From the NCBI GenBank assembly GCA_017476005.1, contig JAFVEM010000048.1, positions 62,001 through 126,000 of the forward strand: 64,000 nucleotides of DNA, read 5' to 3'. A program made the translations under genes and the position numbers. How positions within the stretch are numbered: position 1 is the stretch's first letter; the number at the start of each line of letters is the position of its first letter. This DNA comes from Selenomonadaceae bacterium (GTDB lineage Bacteria; Bacillota; Negativicutes; Selenomonadales; Selenomonadaceae). Positions 52,057 through 60,753 of the stretch are shown in pieces. The notes under the pieces were generated by a model that had not been told where the DNA came from, ran no database searches, and saw only the letters and a list, made by a program, of their open reading frames with translations.

Positions 52057-53226
52057 ATGAAACAGCTGAATAGCTTTAAACTTACGCGACAGGAAGTCCG
52101 GGAACTGGCCGAGAAAAACCCTACCCCCTTTTTGGTGGTTTCCTTGGATAAGATAGAAGAAAACTATGAGTTTTTAAGAGAGCATCTGCCTCGCGCCGGG
52201 GTTTACTACGCCATGAAGGCCAACCCCGACAAGGAAATCTTAAAACGCCTCGCCGACCTAGGGGCGAATTTCGACGTGGCCTCCGCCGGGGAAATGGTCA
52301 TGCTTCATGAACTGGGCATTGAGGGCAGTCGCATGATTTACGCCAACACCGTGAAGGACTTCAAGGGACTGGCGGCGGCTCGTGAGTTTGGCGTGCGGCG
52401 TTTTACCTTTGACGACGCGTCGGAAATTAAAAAAATGGCAAACTATGTGCCGGGAGCCGATGTGTTGGTACGCATTAGCGTGAAAAACAGCAAGGCGCTG
52501 GTGGATTTAAATACGAAATTTGGCGCGGAACCATATATGGCCATTCCGTTGCTGAAACAGGCGCAAGAGGCCGGGCTGAATCCCGTGGGCATTTGTTTCC
52601 ATGTGGGGAGTCAATCGCTATCCACGGCGGCCTATGAGGAGGCGTTGCTTCTTTGCCGAGGACTGTTTAACGAGGCGAGGGATGCCGGGCTACAGCTTAC
52701 GGATCTCGACATCGGGGGCGGCTTGCCGGTACCGTCGGCGGAAGGGCTGGCCGTGGATTTGGCCAAAATGATGAGCGCCATCAATAAGCAAATCAATAGG
52801 CTGTTCCCGGATACGGCGGTATGGTGCGAGCCGGGGCGGTACATTTGCGGCACGGCGGTGAACCTCGTCAGCTCCGTTATCGGCAAAAAGGAACGGCACG
52901 GCTCCCTGTGGTACACCGTGGATGAGAGCATTTACGGCGCCTTGTCGGGGATTATTTACGACCACTGGACTTATCCTTTAAAAACCTTTGGTCACGGGCA
53001 AAAACGTAAGTCAACCATTGTAGGCCCCAGTTGCGACGGCATCGATGTTCTGTATAGGGATTTAGACCTGCCGGCCATGGATATCGGCGATTGTATTTTG
53101 GTCTCGGATATCGGGGCTTACGCCTCTGTCAGCGCCACGCGCTTTAACGGTTTTGAAATAGCCCCCACCTTGGTTTATGAAGCTGAAATCCAGCATGGCG
53201 CAATTCCTTGGCGGATTGCCGTCTGA
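52057..53226 (+). CDS. ldc: Lysine/ornithine decarboxylase, Selenomonas type (fold type III PLP enzyme)
   Basis: A 389-residue protein. PTPFLVVSLDKIEENYEFL, YYAMKANPDKEIL (K about residue 53 binds PLP), FHVGSQSLSTAAYEEALL, DIGGGLPVPSA, EPGRYICGTAVNLVSSVIG and GPSCDGIDVLYRDLDLP match alanine-racemase-fold decarboxylases. It resembles the Selenomonas ruminantium enzyme, whose product cadaverine is bound to peptidoglycan (family knowledge). The 206-nt upstream gap (51851-52056) has no recognised feature except GAGTGC just before the ATG. Confidence 0.92.
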   Translation: MKQLNSFKLTRQEVRELAEKNPTPFLVVSLDKIEENYEFLREHLPRAGVYYAMKANPDKEILKRLADLGANFDVASAGEMVMLHELGIEGSRMIYANTVKDFKGLAAAREFGVRRFTFDDASEIKKMANYVPGADVLVRISVKNSKALVDLNTKFGAEPYMAIPLLKQAQEAGLNPVGICFHVGSQSLSTAAYEEALLLCRGLFNEARDAGLQLTDLDIGGGLPVPSAEGLAVDLAKMMSAINKQINRLFPDTAVWCEPGRYICGTAVNLVSSVIGKKERHGSLWYTVDESIYGALSGIIYDHWTYPLKTFGHGQKRKSTIVGPSCDGIDVLYRDLDLPAMDIGDCILVSDIGAYASVSATRFNGFEIAPTLVYEAEIQHGAIPWRIAV

Positions 53227-53238
53227 GGGGGTGAGCTT

Positions 53239-53436
53239 ATCAATTTTCTCAAAACCCACGCCAAAATAATTTCCAATGTTATGGTTTTGCTTTTGGTCCT
53301 GATGGCGATTTACGTCAAGACCAAGGAAGAAGGCATGAATAGCATTTTTCGCCAAGAGGACTTGTATATTGCCGTAGGCGCGCTCTTGGCGCTACTGTTA
53401 CTGAGGCTTTTGTCGCGGCGCAAGACAAAACGCTGA
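53239..53436 (+). CDS. Small membrane protein (65 aa), possible AUC start
   Basis: The frame follows the decarboxylase stop by 12 nt. GGGGGTGA (53227-53234) is an excellent ribosome binding site, and the codon at the right distance is ATC 53239 (rare start). The first ATG in frame is 53281, with no ribosome binding site and 51 residues left. The product has two membrane segments (MVLLLVLMAIYV and YIAVGALLALLLLRLL) and a basic tail (SRRKTKR). No family recognised. Confidence 0.55.
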   Translation: MNFLKTHAKIISNVMVLLLVLMAIYVKTKEEGMNSIFRQEDLYIAVGALLALLLLRLLSRRKTKR

Positions 53437-53479
53437 GAGCGTGGCTTGCGTTCTCCACCCTGCCGACTTCATCGACTGT

Positions 53480-53503
53480 CCCCCCTCTAAGAGGGGGGCT
53501 TTT
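53480..53503 (+). terminator. Terminator after the small membrane protein gene
   Basis: CCCCCCTCTAAGAGGGGGG followed by CTTTTGCTTT. It is another copy of the dispersed terminator repeat. Confidence 0.75.
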
Positions 53504-53607
53504 GCTTTAGATTTTTTCGCTCGCTCCGAAAAAATTTCTACACCTTGCAAGAGACGAAAAAGTATTATACAATATGGCGGCAGATAAAAGCAAAGGAGGG
53601 ACGCGGC

Positions 53608-53793
53608 ATGGGCGATATGGGGATAGCGGCGCTGTCGGTTGGTATGCATCAGAGCCAAGTGCAGCAGGGCCTAAATTTGGCGGCCTTGAAGATTGCCATG
53701 GAAAGCACTGTCGCCATGGGAGATGAATTGCTGGAGGAAATGGCGGTAAATCTCGATCCCAATTTGGGCGGTAGCGTGGATATAAGCGTGTAG
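53608..53793 (+). CDS. YjfB-family putative motility protein
   Basis: A 61-residue protein with AAAGGAGG upstream of ATG 53608. The pattern IAALSVGMHQSQVQQGLNLAALKIAMES fits YjfB, small alpha-helical proteins found near motility genes in Firmicutes. Function is unknown in the family. It is followed 15 nt later by another small gene, probably co-transcribed. Confidence 0.7.
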   Translation: MGDMGIAALSVGMHQSQVQQGLNLAALKIAMESTVAMGDELLEEMAVNLDPNLGGSVDISV

Positions 53794-53807
53794 AGAGGGG
53801 TAGCAAT

Positions 53808-54131
53808 ATGCGGATGTATGGGATAGATTTGGCCGGGCTGGCTTGGAAAGACGATTCCCAGCTGACCAAAAGCGATGCGGCGCTCCGGGGGCGGAACCTC
53901 ACGGAGCGTTTGCAGGAACTGGGACTTTCCTATGTGCAGGATGTGGTTTCCGGCAAAGAGTACGCGGGGATTTTGCCCATGTTTCCTTGGGAGAACGCCA
54001 AGGTCAGCCGGGACATTACCACCATGGGCAACGCCAAGCGTTTCGTGGCGCGGCAGCTCATGAAGGTGTGCAACGACGAGCTGGACGACCTCAAGGCGCG
54101 TATCGGTTATATTGACAACATCAACGAGTAG
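53808..54131 (+). CDS. Hypothetical protein (107 aa)
   Basis: A soluble acidic protein with AGAGAGGGG upstream. MYGIDLAGLAWKDD, GRNLTERLQELGLSYVQDVVSG and ARQLMKVCNDELDDLKARI are predicted helices. No conserved domain or catalytic motif recognised. It ends at a terminator hairpin (54156-54200). Confidence 0.5.
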   Translation: MRMYGIDLAGLAWKDDSQLTKSDAALRGRNLTERLQELGLSYVQDVVSGKEYAGILPMFPWENAKVSRDITTMGNAKRFVARQLMKVCNDELDDLKARIGYIDNINE

Positions 54132-54155
54132 CCTAGGCGGCGCAAAAGGTAGCGT

Positions 54156-54200
54156 AGCGGCGAGGGAGACTTTTCTTCCTTTCGCCGCTCTTCTTTTTTG
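54156..54200 (+). terminator. Terminator upstream of lysC
   Basis: AGCGGCGA (54156-54163) pairs with TCGCCGCT (54182-54189), with GGGAGA/TCTTCC extending the stem, followed by CTTCTTTTTT. It ends the transcript of the preceding small genes. Confidence 0.75.
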
Positions 54201-54209
54201 AAAAGAAAA

Positions 54210-54238
54210 TTGCCACCGATTAAACCCTGTTGTATAAT
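54210..54238 (+). promoter_or_regulatory. Sigma-70 promoter of lysC
   Basis: TTGCCA (54210-54215) and TATAAT (54233-54238) with a 17-nt spacer, 42 nt before the lysC start. Confidence 0.75.
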
Positions 54239-54279
54239 GAGGGACGGTCTATTTACTCTAATACATTAGGGGGAGAATC

Positions 54280-55512
54280 ATGGCGCTTATTGTAAAGAAA
54301 TTTGGCGGTAGCTCCGTGGCTACCACCGAAAAAATTATGGGCGTAGCCAAAAGGGTCTTGGCCGAAAAGGAGCCGGGGGATCGTATCGTCATGGTGGTAT
54401 CCGCCATGGGAGACACTACCGATGACCTCATAAAATTGGCCGAGGGCGTAACTAAAGATCCCTATCAATACACTCGGGAAATGGATATGCTCCTTACCAC
54501 GGGGGAGCAGGTTTCCATTGCGCTGCTGGCCATGGCCTTTAAATCTTTGGGGCAACCGGCCATTTCTCTGACGGGAGCTTTGGCCGGGATGCGCACCGAT
54601 TCGGTACACACCAAAGGCCGCATCGCCGGTATCGAACCGGAAAGGGTTTTACAGGAGCTAAAAAACGGCAATATCGTAGTGGTGGCCGGGTTCCAAGGCG
54701 CCGATAAACTGGGGGATCCTGTTACTTTGGGGCGTGGCGGCTCGGATACTTCGGCGGTGGCGCTGGCCGGTGCCTTAAAAGCCGATACCTGCGAAATATA
54801 CACCGATGTGGACGGTATTTATTCCGCCGATCCTCGTCTTGTCCCCGGCGCGCGCAAGATGAAAGAAATCACTTACACGGAAATGCTGGAAATGGCGCGT
54901 CTCGGCGCCGGCGTGATGCAGCCGCGCTCGGTGGAGGTGGGGCAAGCCTACGGTATTCCCATTCATGTGCGCTCCACTTTCACCACTAAACCGGGGACTA
55001 TCATTAGGGAGGATTATACGATGGAAGAAAAAGATTTTGAGATTCGCGGCGTGGCTCACGATGCCAAAGTGGCCAAGATTGCCGTTTTAGGCATTCCCAA
55101 TACTCCGGGCATTGCCCACGAGATTTTTTCCGCCTTAGCCAAGGCGAACATAGACGTGGATATGATCGTCCAGAGCATTCGGAACATCGAGAAGAACGTG
55201 ACGGATATGGTATTCACCGTAGCCTCCGGGGATTTGTCCCAAGCCAAAAGGGTAGTGGATGAGGTGGCGGCGAAATTAAACGCCGTAGCTGTACTTATCG
55301 AAGAAGACGTGGCCAAAGTTTCCATCGTGGGCGCCGGTATGCTGGGCAGTCCCGGTATTGCCGCCCGTATGTTTGGAGCGCTGGCCAAGGCCAATATCAA
55401 TATCGACATCATCAGCACCTCGGAGATTAGCATTTCCTGTCTCATCAAGGGCGCCCAACTGAACGAAGCGGTAAATTCCATCCACAACGAATTTTTCCCC
55501 CAGCAGGCTTAA
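54280..55512 (+). CDS. lysC: Aspartate kinase
   Basis: A 410-residue protein. IVKKFGGSSVATTEKIMGVA (K3 to S9 motif), FTTGEQ-like MLLTTGEQVSIALLA, GRGGSDTSAVALA and TDVDGIYSADPR are the kinase core. Two ACT domains follow (about residues 265-335 and 345-405), which bind lysine or threonine. It starts the aspartate-derived pathway to lysine, methionine and threonine. The gene is monocistronic, with its own promoter and terminator. Confidence 0.97.
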   Translation: MALIVKKFGGSSVATTEKIMGVAKRVLAEKEPGDRIVMVVSAMGDTTDDLIKLAEGVTKDPYQYTREMDMLLTTGEQVSIALLAMAFKSLGQPAISLTGALAGMRTDSVHTKGRIAGIEPERVLQELKNGNIVVVAGFQGADKLGDPVTLGRGGSDTSAVALAGALKADTCEIYTDVDGIYSADPRLVPGARKMKEITYTEMLEMARLGAGVMQPRSVEVGQAYGIPIHVRSTFTTKPGTIIREDYTMEEKDFEIRGVAHDAKVAKIAVLGIPNTPGIAHEIFSALAKANIDVDMIVQSIRNIEKNVTDMVFTVASGDLSQAKRVVDEVAAKLNAVAVLIEEDVAKVSIVGAGMLGSPGIAARMFGALAKANINIDIISTSEISISCLIKGAQLNEAVNSIHNEFFPQQA

Positions 55513-55528
55513 GCGCCGGCGCACCAAT

Positions 55529-55563
55529 AAAAAGGCCATCCCGGCATGAAGGGATGGCCTTTT
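55529..55563. terminator. Terminator shared by lysC and folB
   Basis: AAAAGGCCATCCC..GGGATGGCCTTTT is a strong, nearly symmetric hairpin between the convergent genes. Confidence 0.85.
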
Positions 55564-55603
55564 GAATAACAGCTGATCTTTTCCTCATAAAGGGGAGATA
55601 AAA

Positions 55604-55966
55604 TCACTGGCGACGACGGGTGGTTTCCGCTTCCACATAGTCGATGGGGCCGGAGATGGGTACAGAGGGCTTGCGGATTTTGGTGGTGACGGCGCTGAAA
55701 TGGGGGTACTTGGCAAGGAGCTTGTCGCCGATGTGCGCCGACAGAGCCTCCAAGAGGGTGAAGCGCTTGTTCTCCGTGGCGTACTTCACGATGTCATAGA
55801 CCGCCGCCGTATCCACGCCGTCCTTGAGGTCGTCGCTTTCGATAGCGGCATCGTCCGGCAACTCAATTTCGAGGTCAAAGAAGAACTTCTGCCCCTGCTC
55901 GCGCTCGTATTCGTAAACGCCATGGAAACCGTAGAACATCATGTTGTGGATTCTTACCTTTGCCAT
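55604..55966 (-). CDS. folB: Dihydroneopterin aldolase
   Basis: A 120-residue protein starting at 55966; AAGGAG lies 9 nt upstream on the minus strand. MFYGFHGVYEYEREQGQKFFFDLEI, the family signature, and the late KYPHFSAVTTKIRKPSVPI with its lysine in the active region are visible. It makes 6-hydroxymethyl-dihydropterin in folate synthesis. Other folate genes are not adjacent. The 238-nt gap upstream (55967-56204) is AT-rich; TTGACA near 56009 is a possible -35 element. Confidence 0.93.
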   Translation of the reverse strand: MAKVRIHNMMFYGFHGVYEYEREQGQKFFFDLEIELPDDAAIESDDLKDGVDTAAVYDIVKYATENKRFTLLEALSAHIGDKLLAKYPHFSAVTTKIRKPSVPISGPIDYVEAETTRRRQ

Positions 55967-56204
55967 GTAAGTCACTCCTTAATATATATAAATACAAAAA
56001 ACGGTTGGTTGACAACTTTTCACTTGCTCTCTTCGACATCAAAAAATTTTTTCCTGCAAAGAATTTGCCGTCTCCGAAAAAAAATTTTTATTTTATCCCA
56101 AAAGTTAGCAGGAATATGGGGGAGGGCGTCGAAATAGGTGATTTGTAAAAGGGATTGCCTTAGGGCGGTCTAAACATAAATGCCAAGAAATGGAGAGGTA
56201 GAAA

Positions 56205-56471
56205 ATGACTGAAGAGACGCTTACGATTGAAAACAAGACCGGTATTCACGCTCGCCCGGCTTCCATCTTCGTACAGACGGCTTCCAAGTTCAAGTCTAAG
56301 GTGCAGATCAAGGCCAAGGGTAAGACCGTTGACGCCAAGAGCATCCTCATGATCATGAGCATGGGACTCGTGAAGGGTACCGAGATCACCATTTGCGCCG
56401 ACGGCCCCGACGAGGCCGATGCCGTGGCGGCTCTCAAGGAACTGGTGGAGTCCAAGTTCGGCGAGGAGTAA
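56205..56471 (+). CDS. ptsH: Phosphocarrier protein HPr
   Basis: An 88-residue protein. GIHARPASIFVQTA contains the phospho-accepting histidine (H15), and DAKSILMIMSMGL the regulatory serine (S46 region) phosphorylated by HPr kinase in Firmicutes. It passes phosphate from Enzyme I to the sugar-specific IIA proteins. A terminator follows, so ptsI has a separate promoter or reads through. Confidence 0.95.
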   Translation: MTEETLTIENKTGIHARPASIFVQTASKFKSKVQIKAKGKTVDAKSILMIMSMGLVKGTEITICADGPDEADAVAALKELVESKFGEE

Positions 56472-56484
56472 GGAACCTTACGCA

Positions 56485-56524
56485 AGAGCCGGCAGGGACT
56501 GTGGATAGTCCCTGCCGGCTCTTG
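56485..56524 (+). terminator. Terminator after ptsH
   Basis: AAGAGCCGGCAGGGACT (56485-56501) pairs perfectly with AGTCCCTGCCGGCTCTT (56508-56524) around a 6-nt loop. The T-run is short. It could terminate or attenuate transcription into ptsI. Confidence 0.75.
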
Positions 56525-56677
56525 TGCCAAAGGCTTGGTTGAATTTCGCGAATATATACTAGATAATGTTAGATCTTTCCGCAGGAAAGTCTTACGTTAT
56601 CTGTATATACCGCGGACGAATAGTCCGAAAAAGGAATAGTTTTTCTTTCGCGAGTATAACAACTTGGGGGAATGGAC

Positions 56678-58387
56678 ATGGCAGAGAAAATAACGGGTAA
56701 AGGCGTTATCCACGGCATAGCTACCGGTAAAATCATGCTGGCCGGGCAGAATCTGGACGGCTATCTCGTAAACTACAAGCCGCTGGATGCCACCACGGAA
56801 AAGGAAAAGGCGCAGAAAGCCATTGAGACCGTGGCCGAAAACTTGCAAAAAAATATCGAGACCTTCCAGGGCAAGGAGGAAATGGCGGCGCAGGCGGCCA
56901 TTATGGAAGCCCACCGCATGATGGTGCAGGATCCGGCCTTGGGCGAAGCCATTGTCAGCATGGTGGAAGAGGTAGGTAGCGCTCCCCACGCCGTGCTTAA
57001 AGCCGCCGAAGCTCAAGCCAAGGTCTTCGAGCAGATGGAGGACGAGTATTTTGCCGCTCGCGCCGTGGATCTGCGGGACGTGGGCAAGCGCATCGCCAAG
57101 TGCATCTTGGGCGTGAAAGAGCCGGAAATCGGCGAGGGCAAAGTCATTCTCTGCGGTCATGAAATCGAGCCTTCCGTTATCGCCGGACTGCCCACCGATA
57201 AAATCGCCGGCGTTATCTTGGGTGCCGGCAGTACCACCGCCCATGCGGTTATTATCGCCAAAGCTCGGGCGCTTCCTACCATCGTGGGCGTAGGCGATGC
57301 CATTTCCCAAATCGCCGACGGGGATGATGTCATTATCGACGGCGAGCAGGGCGACATCCTCATCAGACCCACGGAAACGGATCGCGCCAGCTACAACGAA
57401 AAAATTAAACAGCAAGAAGAACTGAAGGCTCACTACGCCACCCTGAAGGATCTCCCCACCGTTACCACCGACGGTATCCGGGTAGAACTTATGGCCAACA
57501 TCGGCTCCCACATGGATGTAGATAACGCCAAAAGCTACGGTTGCGAGGGCGTTGGCCTCTTCCGCTCCGAGTTTGTTTTCATGGGTCGGGAGGATATTCC
57601 CAACGAAGAGGAGCAATTCAAAGCCTACAAAGAAGCGGTGGAGAAGTGCGAGGGCAATCTCTGCGTCATTCGCACCATGGACATCGGCGGCGACAAACCC
57701 CTGCCCTATCTTAACATTCCCCCGGAGGAAAATCCCTTCTTGGGCTATCGCGCCGTGCGTATCAGCCTGAAGCGTAAAGACCTGTTCCTGCCACAGCTCA
57801 AGGCCATCCTTCGCGCCGGCGTCTATGGCAAGGCCGCTATCATGGTTCCCATGGTCATCAACGTGGCGGAATTTAAAAAGGTCAAAGAGTACATCGAAGA
57901 GGCCAAGATGGAACTGGCGCACGAGGGCAAGAAATACTCCGACAACGTGCAAGTGGGCATCATGGTAGAAACCCCGGCGGCGGCGGTTATGACCCCGGTA
58001 CTCGCGAAGTACGTTGATTTCTTCAGCATCGGCACCAATGATCTGGTGCAATATACCTTGGCCGTTGACCGCGGCAATTCCAGTATAGCTTACCTCTACA
58101 ACCATTTCAATCCGGCGGTTCTCACGCTTATTCAGCGCACCATTACCTCGGCTCGCGAGAACGGCATTTGGGCCGGCATGTGCGGCGAAATGGCCAGCGA
58201 CCCCTACGCCGCCGTGTTGCTTCTCGGCATGGGCATCTCCGAACTGTCCATGAGCGCGCCTTCCATTCCTCGCGTCAAAGAGAAAATCCGCTCCATCAGC
58301 TCCATTAAAGCCAAAGAGATCTTGGCCGACGTCATGAAGATGGAAGACGGCGACGAGGTTAAGGCTTACCTCCATAAGGTTTTGTGA
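56678..58387 (+). CDS. ptsI: PTS Enzyme I (phosphoenolpyruvate-protein phosphotransferase)
   Basis: A 569-residue protein of usual length, with ATG 56678 chosen because GGGGGAAT sits at the right distance; ATG 56672 is the other candidate. GVIHGIATGKIML is the start. The phosphohistidine segment is GAGSTTAHAVIIAKARALPTIVG (about residues 182-204). The PEP-binding barrel has RTMDIGGDKPLPYL, VGIMVETPAAAVM, FFSIGTNDLVQYTLAVDR and GMCGEMASDP. It starts sugar transport phosphorylation in the cytoplasm. Confidence 0.96.
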   Translation: MAEKITGKGVIHGIATGKIMLAGQNLDGYLVNYKPLDATTEKEKAQKAIETVAENLQKNIETFQGKEEMAAQAAIMEAHRMMVQDPALGEAIVSMVEEVGSAPHAVLKAAEAQAKVFEQMEDEYFAARAVDLRDVGKRIAKCILGVKEPEIGEGKVILCGHEIEPSVIAGLPTDKIAGVILGAGSTTAHAVIIAKARALPTIVGVGDAISQIADGDDVIIDGEQGDILIRPTETDRASYNEKIKQQEELKAHYATLKDLPTVTTDGIRVELMANIGSHMDVDNAKSYGCEGVGLFRSEFVFMGREDIPNEEEQFKAYKEAVEKCEGNLCVIRTMDIGGDKPLPYLNIPPEENPFLGYRAVRISLKRKDLFLPQLKAILRAGVYGKAAIMVPMVINVAEFKKVKEYIEEAKMELAHEGKKYSDNVQVGIMVETPAAAVMTPVLAKYVDFFSIGTNDLVQYTLAVDRGNSSIAYLYNHFNPAVLTLIQRTITSARENGIWAGMCGEMASDPYAAVLLLGMGISELSMSAPSIPRVKEKIRSISSIKAKEILADVMKMEDGDEVKAYLHKVL

Positions 58388-58406
58388 TTTTTGCTTTTGT
58401 TTTTGA

Positions 58407-58434
58407 CCGTGGGGCTGCCGCCCCACGGTTTTTT
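58407..58434 (+). terminator. Terminator after ptsI
   Basis: CCGTGGGG..CCCCACGG hairpin followed by T6, just before the methyltransferase ribosome binding site. Confidence 0.85.
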
Positions 58435-58450
58435 AAGGAGAGGCACTCCA

Positions 58451-60388
58451 TTGGAAAAACTCATCGACGTTACCTGCTACCCGGTCGTCCTTGTCTTGAA
58501 CCGCTTGTTGCAAGACAAATCCAACCGACAAAATATTATCTGGGCGACAGACACCTACGCCCCTTGCAACACTCGTTTTCGGGACAAGTCGCCACTGGAA
58601 GCTCGCGCTCTCCTGCGGCATCCCGACATTATCCGCCCACGCATCCAAAAATCCCAAGAAACACAGGCCGAGCGCACGCGCAAAAAAGCCGAGGTCTTTA
58701 CCCCAGCTTGGCTGTGCAATCGTATGAACAACGCTTTGGACACCGACTGGTTCGGTCGCCCCAATGTGTTCAACACCGAAAATGCAGATGCCACCTGGAT
58801 GCCTACGTCGGAAAAAATTTCCTTTCCCCCCGGCAAAACTTGGCAAGACTACATAATTTCTCCCCGGCTGGAAATTACCTGCGGCGAAGCGCCTTTCTTG
58901 GTTTCTCGCTATGATGTTGCCACAGGCGAGCTTATCGCGCCGCCGAAACGCCGTATAGGTCTTCTGGATCGAAAACTGCGTATCGTCAACGAAAACGCTA
59001 CCGATAGCGAGTGGTTGCCTTGGGCTATACGCGCCTTCGAGTCCACCTATGGCTACGAGTATCAAGGCGATAATGTTTTGCTCGCCCGGATTAATCTCCT
59101 TATGACTTTCTGCGATTATTATGAGGAGCGCTTTTGGGAGCCACCGGCTGGGCAGCTCTTAAAGAAAATAGCCGACATAGTTGCCTGGAACATTTGGCAG
59201 ATGGACGGACTGCAAGACACGCCCCCTCTCGGCCAGCCTTATGCGCGGCAGTCCTCGCTTTTTGCCGAGGATCCGGGGGCTGCGCCTTGTCAAATATTTA
59301 ATTGGCGAAAAAATGCTGCGTTGCTGTTTATGGAGATAAAGGGGGGGCGAATCATGGGAGAAAAGCTGTTTGATTATGTGATTGGGAATCCGCCGTATCA
59401 GGAAGATAAAGAGGATAACGGGCGCAAACCGCCCGTTTATCATACTTTTTTGGATGCGTCTTACAAAATAGCTAATGTAGCGGAATTTATAACCCCAGCC
59501 AGATTTCTGTTTGATGCGGGTCACACCCCTAAAGCCTGGAACAGAAAAATGCTTGCTGACGAACACTTCACCGTGCTTTATTATGAATCAGATGGTAGCA
59601 AAATTTTTCCCAACGCTGAAATCAAGGGTGGAATTGCTATCACGTTGCGAGACGATAACAAAAACTATGGCAAAATTGGTACGTTTACACCGTATCCGGC
59701 ATTAAATGCAATAGCTAAAAAAGTATCAACGATAGAGAAAGACCAGCCTCATCTTGATAGCATAATTTCCTCACAGGGAATTTATCGCTTTTCGGATAAA
59801 GCCTTTGTAAAATTTCCCGATATTCGTGATCAAAAGGGAGCAGGGACTGGCAACAAGATTGTGTCAACTGACTTGGAAAAATTTCCGGAGATTTTTCTCA
59901 AACAAGAACCAACACAGGGAGAATATATTAAAATTTGGGGACGAACAGTCCAGGGAAGAGTTTATAAATTTGTGCAACGCGACAACATACAAGAAAACGA
60001 ATACATAGACACATATAACGTCATTTTGCCGGAATCTAATGGTAACGGCGCATTTGAAACTTTAAGTACACCCTTGGTGGCAGAGCCTTTAACCGGATCT
60101 GCTGATACTTTTATCAGTATGGGAACATTTGACAATAAGGATGATGCTGAACACTGCCTTGCCTACATAAAAACTAAATTTGCCCGCGCTATGCTTGGCA
60201 TTAAAAAGGTTACACAGCATAACCCAAAAGCAACGTGGGAGTTTGTCCCTCTCCAAGACTTCACTGCCGCCTCTGACATCGACTGGTCAAAATCAATCCA
60301 CGACATAGACCTGCAACTTTATCGCAAATATGGACTTGATGAGAAGGAAATCGAGTTTATCGAGAAGCATGTAAAGGAGATGGGGTAA
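58451..60388 (+). CDS. Eco57I-like DNA methyltransferase of a restriction-modification locus
   Basis: A 645-residue protein. The start TTG 58451 follows AAGGAGAGG; residues from here read EKLIDVTCYPVVLVLNRLL. EVFTPAWLCNRMNN is the SAM-binding entry and FDYVIGNPPYQEDKED (about residues 308-323) contains the NPPY catalytic motif of N6-adenine methyltransferases. FLDASYKIANVAEFITPARFLF and GIKKVTQHNPKATWEFVP are family-like. No nuclease domain is apparent in this chain. The helicase/GIY-YIG protein at 61462 is the likely partner, with a toxin-antitoxin cassette between them. Confidence 0.85.
   Translation: MEKLIDVTCYPVVLVLNRLLQDKSNRQNIIWATDTYAPCNTRFRDKSPLEARALLRHPDIIRPRIQKSQETQAERTRKKAEVFTPAWLCNRMNNALDTDWFGRPNVFNTENADATWMPTSEKISFPPGKTWQDYIISPRLEITCGEAPFLVSRYDVATGELIAPPKRRIGLLDRKLRIVNENATDSEWLPWAIRAFESTYGYEYQGDNVLLARINLLMTFCDYYEERFWEPPAGQLLKKIADIVAWNIWQMDGLQDTPPLGQPYARQSSLFAEDPGAAPCQIFNWRKNAALLFMEIKGGRIMGEKLFDYVIGNPPYQEDKEDNGRKPPVYHTFLDASYKIANVAEFITPARFLFDAGHTPKAWNRKMLADEHFTVLYYESDGSKIFPNAEIKGGIAITLRDDNKNYGKIGTFTPYPALNAIAKKVSTIEKDQPHLDSIISSQGIYRFSDKAFVKFPDIRDQKGAGTGNKIVSTDLEKFPEIFLKQEPTQGEYIKIWGRTVQGRVYKFVQRDNIQENEYIDTYNVILPESNGNGAFETLSTPLVAEPLTGSADTFISMGTFDNKDDAEHCLAYIKTKFARAMLGIKKVTQHNPKATWEFVPLQDFTAASDIDWSKSIHDIDLQLYRKYGLDEKEIEFIEKHVKEMG
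60368..60383 (+). repeat. 16-bp direct repeat, left copy
   Basis: CATGTAAAGGAGATGG, at the 3' end of the methyltransferase gene. Identical to 61442-61457. A shorter copy, ATGTAAAGGAG, lies at 61209-61219. Confidence 0.75.
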
Positions 60389-60402
60389 AGGAGGTGCCTC
60401 TC

Positions 60403-60753
60403 ATGACCCTACAAACTAAAACCCAAAACCTATTAGAGCAATATGTCAAACTCTTGCAGCCCATCTACGGCTCCCATCTAAAAAACGTCATTCTCTTTGG
60501 CTCCTATGCTCGTGGTGACTACAACGATGATTCCGATATTGACGTGATGATTCTGCTTGATCTTGATGACGATAGCATGAAGTTATACCGAAAAGAGCTA
60601 TGCGCTAATACGAATGATTTCAATATGGATAATGACGTTTTTGTGCAGATCATCACCGTAAATATAAATACATTTACCAAATGGAAGATGGTGCATCCTC
60701 TGTACGTTAATGTCGTTCGTGAGGGGGTGAGTATTTATGATGCAGCGGCCTAA
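60403..60753 (+). CDS. MNT-domain nucleotidyltransferase (MntA-like antitoxin)
   Basis: A 116-residue protein; ATG 60403 has AAAGGAGGTG upstream, and GTG 60394 is in frame but lies on the ribosome binding site. ILFGSYARGDYNDDSDIDVMI (about residues 30-50) is the GSxxRxD...SDxD motif of minimal nucleotidyltransferases. In HEPN-MNT systems MntA adds nucleotides to the HEPN toxin and so blocks it (family knowledge). It overlaps the HEPN gene by 17 nt, as in known pairs. Confidence 0.87.
   Translation: MTLQTKTQNLLEQYVKLLQPIYGSHLKNVILFGSYARGDYNDDSDIDVMILLDLDDDSMKLYRKELCANTNDFNMDNDVFVQIITVNINTFTKWKMVHPLYVNVVREGVSIYDAAA

Noticed and set aside
54132-54279. Lysine riboswitch upstream of lysC
   Set aside because: Only about 150 nt are available and they contain a terminator for the previous gene and a sigma-70 promoter; the multi-helix riboswitch core was not seen after the promoter.
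56597-58426. Open frame of 609 codons on the minus strand opposite ptsI
   Set aside because: It lies wholly antisense to a clear Enzyme I gene, has a low-complexity His/Gly/Phe-rich composition expected from reading codon-biased DNA backwards, and no ribosome binding site.
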